Origin: Valencia hispanica
Lineage: Eukaryota; Chordata; Actinopteri; Cyprinodontiformes; Valenciidae
Direction: 5' to 3'
Length of the DNA stretch: 64,000 bases
NCBI GenBank assembly: GCA_963556495.2
Contig: OY747713.1
Location: 44,566,913-44,630,912 of the forward strand
Shown here: positions 23,274-33,803 of the stretch, one piece after another
Position numbering within the stretch: position 1 is the first letter of the stretch
How the letters are laid out: the number at the start of each line of letters is the position of its first letter
The notes under the pieces: generated by a model
What the model saw: the letters and a program-made list of their open reading frames with translations, nothing else
Database searches by the model: none
What the model was told of the DNA's origin: nothing
Position numbers and translations under genes: made by a program

Positions 23274-23690
23274 TTGGAGAGAAAATGGCGCTCTACACAT
23301 CTAGAGGATTCCTATTTAACCTGGAATAACAGTCTACTGCTGTATAAAAACACCCTTCGACAAGCTAGAACAGCATATTTTTCATCATTAATAGAGGCGA
23401 ATAAAAACAATCCTAGGTTTCTTTTTAGTACAGTTGCCAAACTTACACAGAGTCATAGCTCTGTTGAGCCAACTATTCCCCCAGCTCTTAGCAGTGATGA
23501 TTTTATGGGATTCTTCATAAATAAAATTAATTTTATTAAAAATAAAATCATTGGCATCCTCCCAAACATGATTACTTCTTCCTCAGTAAATGAGGCAGCA
23601 TCGGAAAGAACTGTAGAATCTCATTTGTGCTTAGGCTGTTTTGATTCAGTCGAGCTTTCGGAAATTATAAAAAATATTAGCCTCATCTAA
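23274..23690 (+). pseudogene. L2-A linker between endonuclease and reverse transcriptase
   Basis: Frame of 138 codons containing the basic linker typical of L2/CR1 proteins (WNNSLLLYKNTLRQARTAYF, then FLFSTVAKLTQ). It joins the endonuclease to the reverse transcriptase and has no catalytic residues. A frameshift near 23690-23704 separates it from the polymerase frame. Confidence 0.7.
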
Positions 23691-23703
23691 ACCTTCAACT
23701 TGT

Positions 23704-25119
23704 ATGTTAGACCCAATCCCAACCAAATTATTTACAGAAGTGTTCCATTTGGTTCCTGGCCCCATTTTGGATATGATTAATCTATCCTTAGTAAATGGAT
23801 ACGTACCACAAGAATTTAAAATAGCTGTATTTAAACCTTTACTCAAGAAACCTTCCCTTGATCAAGATGACTTAGTGAATTACAGACCTATATCTAACCT
23901 TCCTTTCTTATCCAAAATCCTTGAGAAAATTGTTGCTAATCAAGTCTGTGAGCATCTAAACAGTAACGAGCTGTTTGAAGAGTTTCAGTCAGGTTTTAGA
24001 GCTCATCATAGCACTGAAACAGCACTGGTGAAGGTTACTAATGATATTCTCATGGCCTCAGACAATGGACTTGTGTCTGTTCTGGTTTTGTTAGATCTCA
24101 GTGCTGCTTTTGACACAGTGGATCATAATATTCTCTTAGAAAGGCTTGAACATGTTGCAGGGATCAAAGGAACAGCACTAGGCTGGTTTAAATCATATTT
24201 GTCTGACAGATTCCAGTTTGTTCATCTAAATGATCAATCTTCTTCACTCTCAAGGGTTACTTGTGGAGTTCCACAGGGTTCTGTGCTTGGACCAATTCTT
24301 TTCACCATATATATGCTTCCAATTGGTAGAATCATTAGACAGCATGGGACAAATTTCCACAGCTATGCCGATGATACACAACTATATTTATCCATAAATC
24401 CTGATGAACCCAGTCAGTTAGGTAGATTACAGGCATGTCTGGAAGACATAAAAACATGGATGAATCTAAACTTTTTGCTTTTAAATTCTGACAAGACAGA
24501 AGTTGCTGTCTTTGGACCAGAAGTTCTAAAACAGAAACTGATTAGTCAATCACTTCATCTGGATGGCATTAAATTGGCCCTCAGTAATAACGTAAAGAAC
24601 CTCTGCATTATTTTTTACCAAGACCTGACATTTAAATCCCATATTAAACAGGTTTCTATGATTTCCTTCTTTCACCTCCGGAATATTGCTAAAATTAGAA
24701 ACATCCTGTCCAGGAGTGATGCTGAGAAACTAGTCCATGCATTTGTTACCTCAAGGCTGGACTACTGTAATTCTTTACTATCAGGTAGTCCACAAAATGC
24801 GATAAAAAGCCTTCAGTTGATTCAAAATGAAGTAGCAACATTTCTGATGAATATTAAAAAGAGAGATAACATTTCTCCTGTTTTAGCTTCCCTTCATTGC
24901 CTCCCTGTTAAATCCAGAATAGAATTTAAGATCCTTCTTCTTACATACAAAGCCCTTAATAATCAAGCTCCATCATACATCAGAGATCTAATTGTTTCAT
25001 ATGTTCCCAACAGAGCACTTCGCTCTCAGACTGCAGGTTTACTTGTAATTCCTAGGATTTCTAAAAGTAGAATGGGAGGCAGATCTTTTAGTTATCAGGC
25101 TCTTCTCCTGTGGAAATAG
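23704..25119 (+). pseudogene. L2-A reverse transcriptase
   Basis: A 471-codon frame covering almost the whole polymerase. [14 protein letters not shown] is near residue 58, [15 protein letters not shown] near 94-108, and motif [15 protein letters not shown] has Asp131. Motif B CGVPQGSVLGP is near 188-198, catalytic YADD is at 221-224, and the thumb-like SRLDYCNSLLSG segment follows. The frame stops at 25117-25119, and the last ~25 residues of the family's C-terminus follow in a shifted frame up to about 25203. With ORF1 and the endonuclease broken upstream, the copy cannot be autonomous. Confidence 0.88.
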
Positions 25120-25984
25120 CTCCCAGTTTTAGTCCGTGAGGCAGACACTCTGTTTACTTTTAAGGCCAGGCTTAAAACGTTCCTTTTTGATAAAGCTTAT
25201 AGTTAGAGTGGCTTATGTCATCCTGAGCTATCTCTGTAGTTATGCTGCTATAGGCTTAGACTGCTGGAGGACAGACGTACCAATTTTCTTCACTCTACTA
25301 CTTCCTTTTCTACTACTACTCTCCAGTTGTATTACAGTACATTCTGTTATTTCGACTGTTAACTTTGTGTTCTCTCAGTGTTTTTCTCTCCATAGAAGAT
25401 ATACCTGGTCTGGTATCCTGCTTGGCTGGAATGCCCTGTTGGAAAGGGGGCATCGACTGGGATGGTGCTCCCAGTGGCTGAACATCCACTGTGTCCTGTT
25501 ATCAACTTTTTACTTTCTGTAACATAGAAAGCACTCTTATATCAGATATTCTGTTCCTTCTGTGTCTCTGCTCTGTCTTCTAAAACCCCCAGACGGTCGT
25601 GGCAGATGGCTGCTCCTACTGAGCCTGGTTCTGTTGGAGGTTTCTTCCTGTTAAAGGGGAGTTTTTCCTCTCCACCGTCGCTACATGGTTGCTCAGTATG
25701 AGGGATTGCTGTAGGATTGCTGTGGTTGGAAAATCTGCCCAACCTCACGCCAATGACTGACGCAATCTGCTGGGATTCCTTAAATGGGAAACTTTTTAAC
25801 TGATTGGAATGTTTGTATAAATGTATTGAAATGACTTCTTGTTAAGTGCCTTGAGATGACATCTGTTGTGAATTGGCGCTATATAAATAAACTGAATTGA
25901 AACTGAATTGAATTTTAGCGGTTTTATGATTGCTCTGTTGTCTTTGGCAAATGTGCCAGAGAAAAACCTTGCCACAGGGGCTTC

Positions 25985-26170
25985 ACGTAGCAGAGTGGTT
26001 AAGATGGGTGCCCCATGTTCAGAGGCTTCATTCGTCAACGCAGTTGTCCAGGGGTTCAATTCCACCCAGCAGACATTTGCAGAATGTCTCTTCCCCCACC
26101 TCTAACCCATTTCTACACACTATCCACTATCAATAAAGGCCACTGTGGCCACAAAAACTTTAAAAAAACA
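25985..26170 (+). mobile_element. tRNA-derived SINE, family 2
   Basis: An A box TAGCAGAGTGG (25988-25998) and a B box GGTTCAATTCC (26053-26063) lie 54 bp apart. A body containing TGTCTCTTCCC follows, with a tail AATAAAGGCCACTGTGGCCAC and an A-rich end. The head resembles a class II (Leu/Ser-type) tRNA gene. A 3' fragment of the same family lies inverted at 26680-26765. It follows the L2-A tail by ~70 bp. Polymerase III transcription is expected from the boxes but this copy is diverged. Confidence 0.7.
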
Positions 26171-26389
26171 TTGCCGCAGTGGTCTCAGCATGAGCTTAGA
26201 ACATTGCAGAGTTTTTGGTGCGTGATAGTTTTGGTTGTATTTCAGGGTACAGAGTATCGTAATGTGTGTGTATATACATGCATGATTGTTTTGTTCTGGA
26301 GAGCCCAAGGAAAATTTCCACTACGGTGGACAATAAACTTTTATTTTATTTTATTTTACTCAGAATGCCCTGCGCTATGGTCCGTTACC

Positions 26390-26580
26390 TGCTTTTGGAG
26401 TGTCCCGAGGTCCACATGGCATTTACATATGAATTCGAATCGCACCAGAGTTTATTTTAACAGAGCTGAGACCTTGGTTTTTAGGCAGACCAGAGTTCAC
26501 TTTTTTGGTCCGTATAAGAGTTTGATTGTGCATTCACACCTCCCCAAACAAACCAGACTTTCTGGGCAAACAAATTAGAG
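26390..26580 (-). mobile_element. Possible MITE fragment
   Basis: Sequence with GCTGAGACCTTGG, CCAGAGTTCAC and GCATTCACACCTCCCCAAAC resembles one half of a fish non-autonomous DNA element ending in a GTGTGAATGC-type inverted repeat. The other half is not visible next to it. It may pair with 21015-21240. Confidence 0.3.
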
Positions 26581-26679
26581 AAGAATTATAGCAAATACTG
26601 CAGTGAAAAAAGACTAAGCATTAACAAACAGCAGCCAGGCCCACTCTCTTGATCCAGGGATAAATGGGTTTTTGTTTTT

Positions 26680-26765
26680 TTGAGGTTTCGTGGCCACAGC
26701 AGCCTTTATTAGCAGTGAATAGTGTATAGAAAAGAGAAAGAAGTGAGGGAAGAGACATTCGCCCC
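26680..26765 (-). mobile_element. SINE family 2, 3' fragment
   Basis: The inverse complement contains AATGTCTCTTCCC, CTATACACTATTCACTG and AATAAAGGCTGCTGTGGCCAC. These match the body and tail of the SINE at 25985-26170. The tRNA-like head is missing, as in a 5'-truncated insertion. Confidence 0.7.
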
Positions 26766-26910
26766 AGGATATATGGGTTTTTAAAGGTTTATGTCAAGAG
26801 CCAGCTTTATTGAGTGAAACGAAGCTTTCTGTTAACGAAACATGTTATATGAATATTTCTAAGTAATCAGAAATAATTGACTAGTTACATTCTTGGTGAT
26901 TGCATCTACT

Positions 26911-27147
26911 GTGGTGACTGTGGCTCGTTAAATAGAGTGGGTGGCTTGTAATCGGAGGGTTGTAGGTTCAGCTTCTGCCTGCCACATGTTGATGTGCACC
27001 TGTGAAAGGCACATAACCCTAAGTTTCCTACCAATCAGTGTATGAATGTGTGCGCGTTTTTGAGTGCAAATGGGTGGATGTGTCTCCAGTGTAAAGCGCT
27101 TTGAGTGGTCAGCATGACTGGAAAAGCGCTATATAAAGTTTTGTCTA
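26911..27147 (+). mobile_element. tRNA-derived SINE, family 1 (copy 1)
   Basis: Matches the minus strand of 58486-58735 along its length: GACTGTGGCTC head, TAATCGGAGGGTTGTAGGTTCAG in the B-box region, then the body. It ends in AAAGCGCTTTGAGTGGTCAG and GCGCTATATAAAG. The promoter boxes are degraded compared with the copy at 58.5 kb, so this is the older insertion. Confidence 0.78.
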
Positions 27148-28550
27148 TTCACATCCGAATCTTTGGAACAACATCCAGGAGGAGGATAAAAATGCCACCG
27201 CTAAATGGTCACTGAGAAAACAGTGTTATCCAGCTGTACAAAAGAGAGGCTAAAGGAAAATTCTGTCAATGTGGGGATTAACTGAAGGGACAGGATTTTT
27301 TAAAGGACATGGCTTTTTGTAAAGTTGGGTTTGTGTGTTAAGGTAGCTGTTACTATTTGTTTTGAGATTACAATGGCTTGATGTGTGGTCAGAATCACAG
27401 AATGGGTATTTGTAGTTGTAGAAGTTACAAACTATCATATTGAATCAATAATATGCGATGAGGTTGTTTCATCAGATTAAAAGTAAGTTTTGAAAAATAA
27501 CAAGCTTTCAGCAGGTATTACACATGCTTTTCCATAAACCCTCATGTCTGTATTAAAAACGTTTTATGTATTGAATCTTGAATGTCATGTTTTTATTAGC
27601 AGTAAGTGGAAAATCATCATAACTAACAGAAGTAAAACATCAGCCTGTGTGGAATTCATCCAGAATGGGTTTCACTTAGTGAACTGGGTCACTGAAATAA
27701 ATGAACTTTGAATAATATTCTAATTTTTCAAATATTTATGTCCACAGACAAAGTTTCAAAGTTTCTGTTGAGGTATTAGAAAGTTAAAAAAGATCAGTAT
27801 CCTCTCCTTGAATCTTCTGACCCAATAACTTTTCTCTCTATACGTCCCTTGGCTCATGAATCAATCTCATCGATGATCTACTGAATGCCTGGGAAGGAAA
27901 GAGGGAGAATGACATCAATACTGCTTTCCCAAGCTATCAGTGTGTCATGTGGACTAAAACGGTCCTGAAGGTTCATCCAAGCAGGATGTCTGCAGATATT
28001 TAGAATCACAGCTTTGGAAATTTCACAGAACATTTATGAATAATAAATCGGATTAATTTGGAAAAGTAGAAAAAAACTGCATTAATAATTCTGTTAAACA
28101 TATTTAACAGCGCCATTGAAATAAAGTTGCCAGTGTCTGCATGACATCAGTTTTAAGAGGTCCATCACTATCCTAGAACATAGAGCATTCTCTTGGAGCT
28201 CTTGAAACTGATGAGTTCTCCATGGGTCCTAGCAATGAAGTGACTGAGAAAGGAAGCAGAAGCAAAGCAGTCAAAACAGGATACAAGCTAGTTTGGACAT
28301 AAACTTCCACTGCAAGTCTATTCATTACAAGTGCAAGATCTTAATATGATAGACACACCAGATTACATTTAGAACTGCTTCACATATAATGGCTTAAAAG
28401 GATCTATTAATACTCTGTTGACATACCTTTTCCTGTCTTGGGTGAGTTTAAACACTTAAAATACATTTTAACCCATATAACCAACAAATTAGGCAAAATT
28501 TGCTAAACATCAAGTAATGGCACAGTTTGAAGGAATCTGTGTCGCTTGCT
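27148..28550. other. No recognisable gene
   Basis: AT-rich sequence with only short, motif-free ORFs. No terminal repeats or RNA-like features are visible. Confidence 0.5.
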
Positions 28551-28936
28551 TCTCTGGTACAGTATTTGGCTGGTTCAAGTCTTACCTAAAAACAGGGATT
28601 TCTTTGTGTCAATAGACAACTTCACATCAGATCAGACAGAAATCACATCTGGGGTGCCCCAGGGCTCCATCCTGGGTCTCCTCATATTCAACATCTACAT
28701 GCTCCCATAGCCCAGATTATATCACGTAATGAGATGAGTTACCATAACTATGCAGATGATACTCAGCTCTACATTACAATTTCCCCAGGTGACCTTGAAC
28801 CCATCCAAATGCTATTCAAATACATAGATCAAATCAATGCATGGGTGTGCCATAATTTTCTACAGCTAAATAGAAACAAAGCTGAAGTAATTATTTTTTA
28901 ACCTAAAGAGGAATGGTCACGCGTCAGCAAGCAGCA

Positions 28937-29266
28937 TGTCACGCTGCCCTATTCCTGCCTCATTGTCTTCACCTGTCTGTCTCATCATCCACACCTGATC
29001 CTACTCACCTCCTGCCTTTAAGACTCCTCACTTCCTTTCACTCCCGGCCGGATCATCCATCCTTCATCCTTCCTCCTAGTCCTCCTTCCTCCTAGTCCTC
29101 TGTTGTCTTCATCCCCATGGTGTGTCGTCTTCCTGCCTCTTCGTTCCAGCCCGATGTCCAGTGTCTCCGTTCACCACCATCATCACGATCTCCTCACTTT
29201 AATAAACATCCTGCACCTTCCTTCAGCGAGTGCGTTTGGGTCCATTCTCCACACATCCATGTGACA
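28937..29266 (+). mobile_element. Solo LTR, family TGTCACG (second copy)
   Basis: A 330 bp block TGTCACG...GTGACA, nearly identical to the inverse complement of 1881-2229. The short direct repeats CAGCA (28932-28936) and CAGCC (29267-29271) differ by one base and are best read as the 5 bp target duplication. The insertion splits L2-B reverse-transcriptase sequence that resumes at about 29270 (CAGCCTCAGGTAATACAGC). AATAAAC occurs near 29201, the expected LTR polyadenylation signal. Confidence 0.78.
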
Positions 29267-29272
29267 CAGCCT

Positions 29273-29554
29273 CAGGTAATACAGCTAGAAACTACTGATC
29301 AGGCCCGGAATCTAGGTGTAGTAATGGACTCAGACCTGAACCTCCAGGGTCACATAAAGGCAATAACAAGGTCAGCATTCTATCACCTGAAAAACATTTC
29401 TAGGATTAAAGGACTGATGTTGCAACAGGACCTTGAAAAACTAATTCATGCATTTATTTTTTGTCGAAGGGATTACTGCATCAGTTTCTTCACAGGTCTG
29501 CCTAAAAAGTCAATCAGACCACTGCAGCTGATCCACCAAGGCTGCTGCAACTAG
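29273..29554 (+). pseudogene. L2-B reverse transcriptase, thumb region
   Basis: The frame continues the L2-B protein after the [35 protein letters not shown], then [14 protein letters not shown]. These correspond to about residues 530-620 of the intact L2-B frame at 58971-61187. The ATG reported upstream (29117) lies in the LTR and is not a real start. The frame stops at 29552-29554. Confidence 0.75.
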
Positions 29555-29649
29555 GAAAGTAGAGCACCTCACACCATCAGTTCTGAAGTAACTACACTGG
29601 GTACCTGTAGCTCAGAGAATAGACTTTAAAATAATTTTATTAGTTATAA

Positions 29650-30000
29650 ATCATTTACTCGTTTTTTCAATACATTTGCTGTCTTGCCTCTGATTGACTA
29701 ACAGCAATGCAACTCTTGTGCTGCTTTCGAATGAATAACTAACATAACTTACTTCACTAGTGTTGTTCCAAAGATAAACTCCAACAGTTTCTTTCTCAGC
29801 TCTTCTTCCTTGGGTAAAAATTGCAACGCTGATGTGTTATCTCCACAAATAACACAAGCCTGAACGTGTTAAGCCATGTTGTGGATTTGCTAATGGTTAG
29901 CTTCTACTAGCAGAAACGTGCTCTACTCTCTCCTGGCTGCAATATCAATACAGCCTTCCCATGGGCGGTCGCAAGCCAAGGTGGGCAAGGCCATAAACAC
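29650..30000 (+). repeat. hAT-related 5' fragment inserted in L2-B
   Basis: About 340 bp align with 39880-40605, the 5' region of the hAT element at 39.8-43 kb, if the MITE at 40121-40489 is removed. Shared blocks include CCAACAGTTTCTTTCTCAGC, TTAGCTTCTACTAGCAGA and CAGCCTTCCCATGGGCGGTC. It lies between two parts of the L2-B reverse transcriptase, so it is a younger insertion or rearrangement. It has no coding sequence. Confidence 0.7.
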
Positions 30001-30400
30001 TAATTTTCTCTGTGGCACTTGTTTTTGCTGTCTATTTCCTTTCTGTGGCTAATGCAGTGAATGTGGGTTGTTGAAAATGTTCGCGTGCAGCATGCATATG
30101 CAACTCAGAGTGACTGATCTACTTCAAAAAGAACAAGTATTACACAGTTTCTCAGTGAAGAAGACCTTTAAATCCAAACCAAAAACCCATCTGTTTAGAG
30201 CCACCTTTGATTAATTGATTAGTCCCTGGAATGTCATTACAGCAGTATGTTTTAATGTTCTTCTTCTCATTCATGTCTTCGATGTTTTGTTTTTCTGTTT
30301 TGATTGTTGCTTTTGTTTTTACCTAATCACTCCAACCACCTTGAATTGCCTTGTTGAAAGTGTGCTAAGCATATACATTTCCTTTGCCTTGCCTTGATTT

Positions 30401-31805
30401 TGATGTGCTCCTATTCTGAATATAGCATGTACATTGGGTTTAAGTGTGTGGAACTCACATTACATTACTTTTCCAGAGATGTTATTGTATTGTTTTTTAT
30501 GTATATTTAGAAATCCGCTGACCATCTAGAAATTAAAAATGCTCCATGAGTGCCCCCAAGTACTCAACTACTCAATAATTCAAATTAATCACAAGGTAGG
30601 TAGTGACATCACTTTTACTTATACTTTCAAGCATGCAGCCTCCCAAGATCTTAATAATATAGCAGGAGATTAAGTAATGTTATCATTGGGTCATTGCTGA
30701 CCCATGGCTATTTGTGTGGGAGTTGCGTTGATTCTGTAGTCAGAATTTGCATTGATGCTGGGTCAAAGAAAGGTGGATGGCTTGAATCTGACAGAAAAAT
30801 CAATGACAGCTAGGTGATTGAATTGTGTAGGTTTCTGTGTCAACTACATAGCAAGGTGATACAGGAGCGCTCTTCTCCTGTGGTATCATGTCTTTATATG
30901 CCACTGAGAAAAAGAGTGAATTGGGTTAAAATGGGTTAAAAGTGAATCTACATCTAAATAGAGGGACAAAAAGGTGTTTCCCTTTGACGACACATTAAGG
31001 TATTAATTACAAGTGCAAGATCACTCTTCAATAAGACTGATAAACTGGAACTTAATATCTCACAGAAAAACATTGGAGGCTGCCGCAACAATAACGTAGA
31101 GGTGGCTGAGCCTGTCTATCCTGGTCAATGCAGTAAAATCAGTAAGGGGGGGACGGGAACGGGGGGCTTTGCATTTACACCCATAAACACTGCTGTATGA
31201 ATGTAGATATAAATTATACTTACTGCTTCATGTAGAGCTAAGAGTCCAAGAAGCAGTTAGGCACAGTACTTAACTGTGAGAAGTTGCGCCTTCTATCTGC
31301 CATTTGCAGTTGTTGTATTTGACACAGTAAAGCCAACTTCAGGAAGGATACAAGTTTGGCTAATATGACCACTAACAACACATCTAGAAGGAGGCAAAGC
31401 ATATCCAGCTCCTGTTATTGGCCTGTAAACCCTGCTTATCAGTCTGGGAACATACAGCAGTACAGTGAGGCAAGGTGAAGACAGGTTTTGGGGAAACTAA
31501 AGCAATGGTTAACAAGAAAACTAAGGAGTGCTTCTGGAACTCAGATGGTTATCAGCAAATTATATGTAGAACATTATCAGGCAGAACAATAGTAACAGTT
31601 TAACCCCATCAGTGCCCCTAAGGTGAAGCAGCTTAGCCTTCTTTTTGCTTTGATATGGACATAAAGCCTAGTGACAACCATAAGTCCCAGTTGCAGTCAA
31701 CCACAACCTGGCACTGATCTCTACCGGTCCATCAAAACAAAGGGATCAGGAGACGACTCACACAGTGAAACTGTGGTAATGTCTGTTATATTGTGCATCA
31801 AGCTT
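30401..31805. other. No recognisable gene
   Basis: No ORF with a recognisable domain. A G-rich patch lies near 31146-31167. I see no repeat shared with other parts of the window. Confidence 0.5.
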
Positions 31806-31817
31806 AAGTCTGGTTCT

Positions 31818-33380
31818 TTTTTTTGTTTGTTGTTGTGTTCGTCCTGTTTGGCAATGTGGAGCTCAGAATTTGTGTCCGAGTACCAAGTAGAAGCCCAACA
31901 GATTTACTTTCACAAGCGGAGCAGTGCAACTTTTGCTACAGTACTCCACTTGATATATGTGTGAAAAATCTTTATTATGAATTGCTGGGGGTTTTATTTC
32001 CTGATGTTATGGACCCGGAGACGGAAAATGAAGGGGAAGAAAGAAAGAAGATGAAGAAGAGAGGAAGGAAACAAAAAGTCATGAGAGAAGGTGAGTTGAA
32101 AATACAAGAGAGGAATGGGAACAAAGAAAACACAGGAAAACATTGAAGTCTGCCTCCATACCCAAAGGACGGCAGAGAGAGGGGAAAAACAAAACAAAAC
32201 AAAAAAGGAAAAAGGAACATCGACAAAACAAACCAAACATCATGAACTAAGAACTAAACAACCACATCACACAAAAATGGATATAAAAATACAACAACAA
32301 TGTCACAGAAAAACTCATGGTACCGATTAATCAAGCTCTAGTAATGATAACCTCAGCCCAAGAATATATCTATGTGTGTGTGTGAGCATGCTGGTGCAGA
32401 TACGGTTTCTCCATAAGTGTTCGATAGCTGGTGTGAGCAGGCATCAATCCGTCTCCCAGGAATCTATGCAGACATGAAGGAGATCGGAGCCAAGACGTCC
32501 AAAGGAGCCCCAGAGCCCCAGGCGGACCCGGGCGGGGCCGACCGCATCCCCCAAGATAGGAGCAAAGGAGAACCTCAGGGGAACATCCAGCGGCTACTAT
32601 GCAGGGGCCCGGGGGGCAGCAGTGACGAGCTCACGGGCCCCGCCAGCAACCAGCCGCGCCAGGGCGAGCAGGTCCATGGACCGGGAGAGCCAGGGCCCAG
32701 GGGTGCCCCACCCCCCAGCAGGGACCCGACAAGGGACCGGCCGACGAGGGGCCCCCGGCACCGCAGGGGCCGCGGCCGGCCGCCACGCGCCACCACCACC
32801 CCGGGCCAATCCCCACCGCCAACATCCCAGCGCCCCACCCCTGTCCCAAGTCAGGGCGCCCCACCGATAGCCGCAGCGGACGGACGGCATCCCCAGGCCG
32901 AGCTCAGCCAGCACCTGGACAACAAGTTGTACCAGCTCCCGAGTCCTGATCCCACGCAACGCAGAGCGCCGAGACCAGGCATCCAACAAAGGCCAGGGCC
33001 GGTCCAACCCCCCAATGAACCGACCACGCACGGTGCGCACAGAACAGGTGATTGAACGAGCAGAGACGCTGGATCCGTATCCCGCCGAGCCACCGAGCAG
33101 GAACCACCAAACAATCCGAAACCTGGCACCCCTAAAAGAGGTGCCCCAACCAACCAAAGGAAGATATCGGCCCAGCGCATCGGCCGACCGACACACAGGG
33201 CCCCCCAGGCCCGGCCAGGCACGCACCAGGTCCGAACCGGATTGACCACCGACGCACCAGTAGGCAGGGGCATCCGTCACTGGTGGGGAGTGACGGAGGG
33301 GAATTAGACCCCCATTAAATGTAAGGCCTGAGGTGCGCCAGGCGAGAGGGCAGCCCAAGAGCCAACCTGACAGGCAGACA
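31818..33380 (-). mobile_element. Poly(A) retroelement copy 3, longest copy
   Basis: A 1,563 bp insertion between perfect 12 bp direct repeats AAGTCTGGTTCT (31806-31817 and 33381-33392). On the minus strand it ends in an A-rich tail (T-run at 31818-31824). The 3' 600 bp match copies 1 and 2, and the 5' ~900 bp (32450-33380) are strongly GC-rich. Overlapping long ORFs occur on both strands in the GC-rich part (32417-33055 plus, 212 codons; 32597-33397 minus, 266 codons). They are proline/arginine- or glycine/tryptophan-rich and lack known domains. No reverse transcriptase is present. The perfect target duplication indicates a fairly recent insertion. Confidence 0.85.
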
Positions 33381-33392
33381 AAGTCTGGTTCT

Positions 33393-33803
33393 GTCATAAG
33401 GTGTGAGGATGAATCATAAGGTGTGAGGATGAAGCAGGACTAAAACGCATACAGGAGCTTAGTAGGTACATGGTAAATGAATTTAATAGAACGTATAACT
33501 CCGCCAAGAAGAACACAGGTGACCAGAGACACAGGGAGCGCACAGAGTCAAACAAAAGGCAAACAGAAGAATCCAGCAGTGAATGACAAACAAATAGTAA
33601 CTTAAATAACTGAGGAGCTTGATCACTGACTAGAGACAGGTGGCTGATTAGACAACAGGCTGCAGGTGAGAGTGGAGACTAGACAGGCAGAGGGAAAGAG
33701 AACAAACATGAACGGAGCTGAGGAGGAAATAAATGATAACCAATACCACACACTGATCTAAGGAAAAGCAAGAAGAAACAGGATAGAAACAGATTTAACA
33801 ACA
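33393..33803 (-). mobile_element. Possible truncated LTR, family TGTCATAA
   Basis: Starts TGTCATAAGG, like the putative solo LTR at 41840. It contains a 20 bp tandem duplication (33394-33413 and 33414-33433) and many short ACAGG/AGAGACA motifs on the plus strand. A reverse polyadenylation-type signal (ATTTAATA) is near 33480. No right LTR end is visible before the TIR element that begins at 33804. The assignment is tentative. Confidence 0.35.

Larger units (their letters stand above)
21290..25915 (+). mobile_element. Near-full-length L2-type LINE (L2-A), frameshifted
   Basis: Reading along the plus strand there is a 5' UTR, a coiled-coil ORF1 start at 21441, an SGNH-esterase domain, an AP-like endonuclease, a reverse transcriptase ending near 25195, and a 3' UTR. 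The tail is GCGCTATATAAATAAACTG followed by GAATT repeats. The coding region is interrupted by at least three frame changes and several stops. The 3' end recurs at 3338-3665 and 35005-35457, so the family has several copies here. The 5' boundary is estimated. Confidence 0.88.
28555..30400 (+). mobile_element. Decayed L2-B LINE copy
   Basis: Reverse-transcriptase text homologous to the L2-B at 58.7-63.5 kb is visible from about 28565. There is a motif B remnant (CACATCTGGGGTGCCCCAGG), an intact TATGCAGATGATACTCAG coding for YADDTQ near 28749, and a C-terminal KPKTHLFR near 30180. The copy ends at about 30400 in a tail of CCTTG/CCTTGCC repeats preceded by GAAAGTGTGCTAAGCATA, matching the L2-B 3' end. 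A solo LTR (28937-29266) and a hAT-derived block (about 29650-30150) interrupt it. Several stops and deletions make it a pseudogene. Confidence 0.8.

Noticed and set aside
25985..26063. tRNA gene candidate
   Set aside because: A and B boxes are present, but the sequence continues into a SINE body with an AATAAAGGCC tail and lacks a matching acceptor stem.
26015..26578. 187-codon plus-strand ORF
   Set aside because: It starts inside a SINE, runs through unrelated sequence into a MITE-like fragment, and has no coherent domain.
26911..27147. tRNA gene candidate
   Set aside because: The tRNA-like boxes belong to a SINE. No cloverleaf with acceptor stem is present, and the body and tail match another SINE copy at 58.5 kb.
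32417..33397. Overlapping long ORFs of 212 and 266 codons on opposite strands
   Set aside because: Both lie in the GC-rich part of a poly(A) retroelement copy, are Pro/Arg- or Gly/Trp-rich, overlap each other antisense and are not conserved in the other copies. Stop-poor composition explains them.
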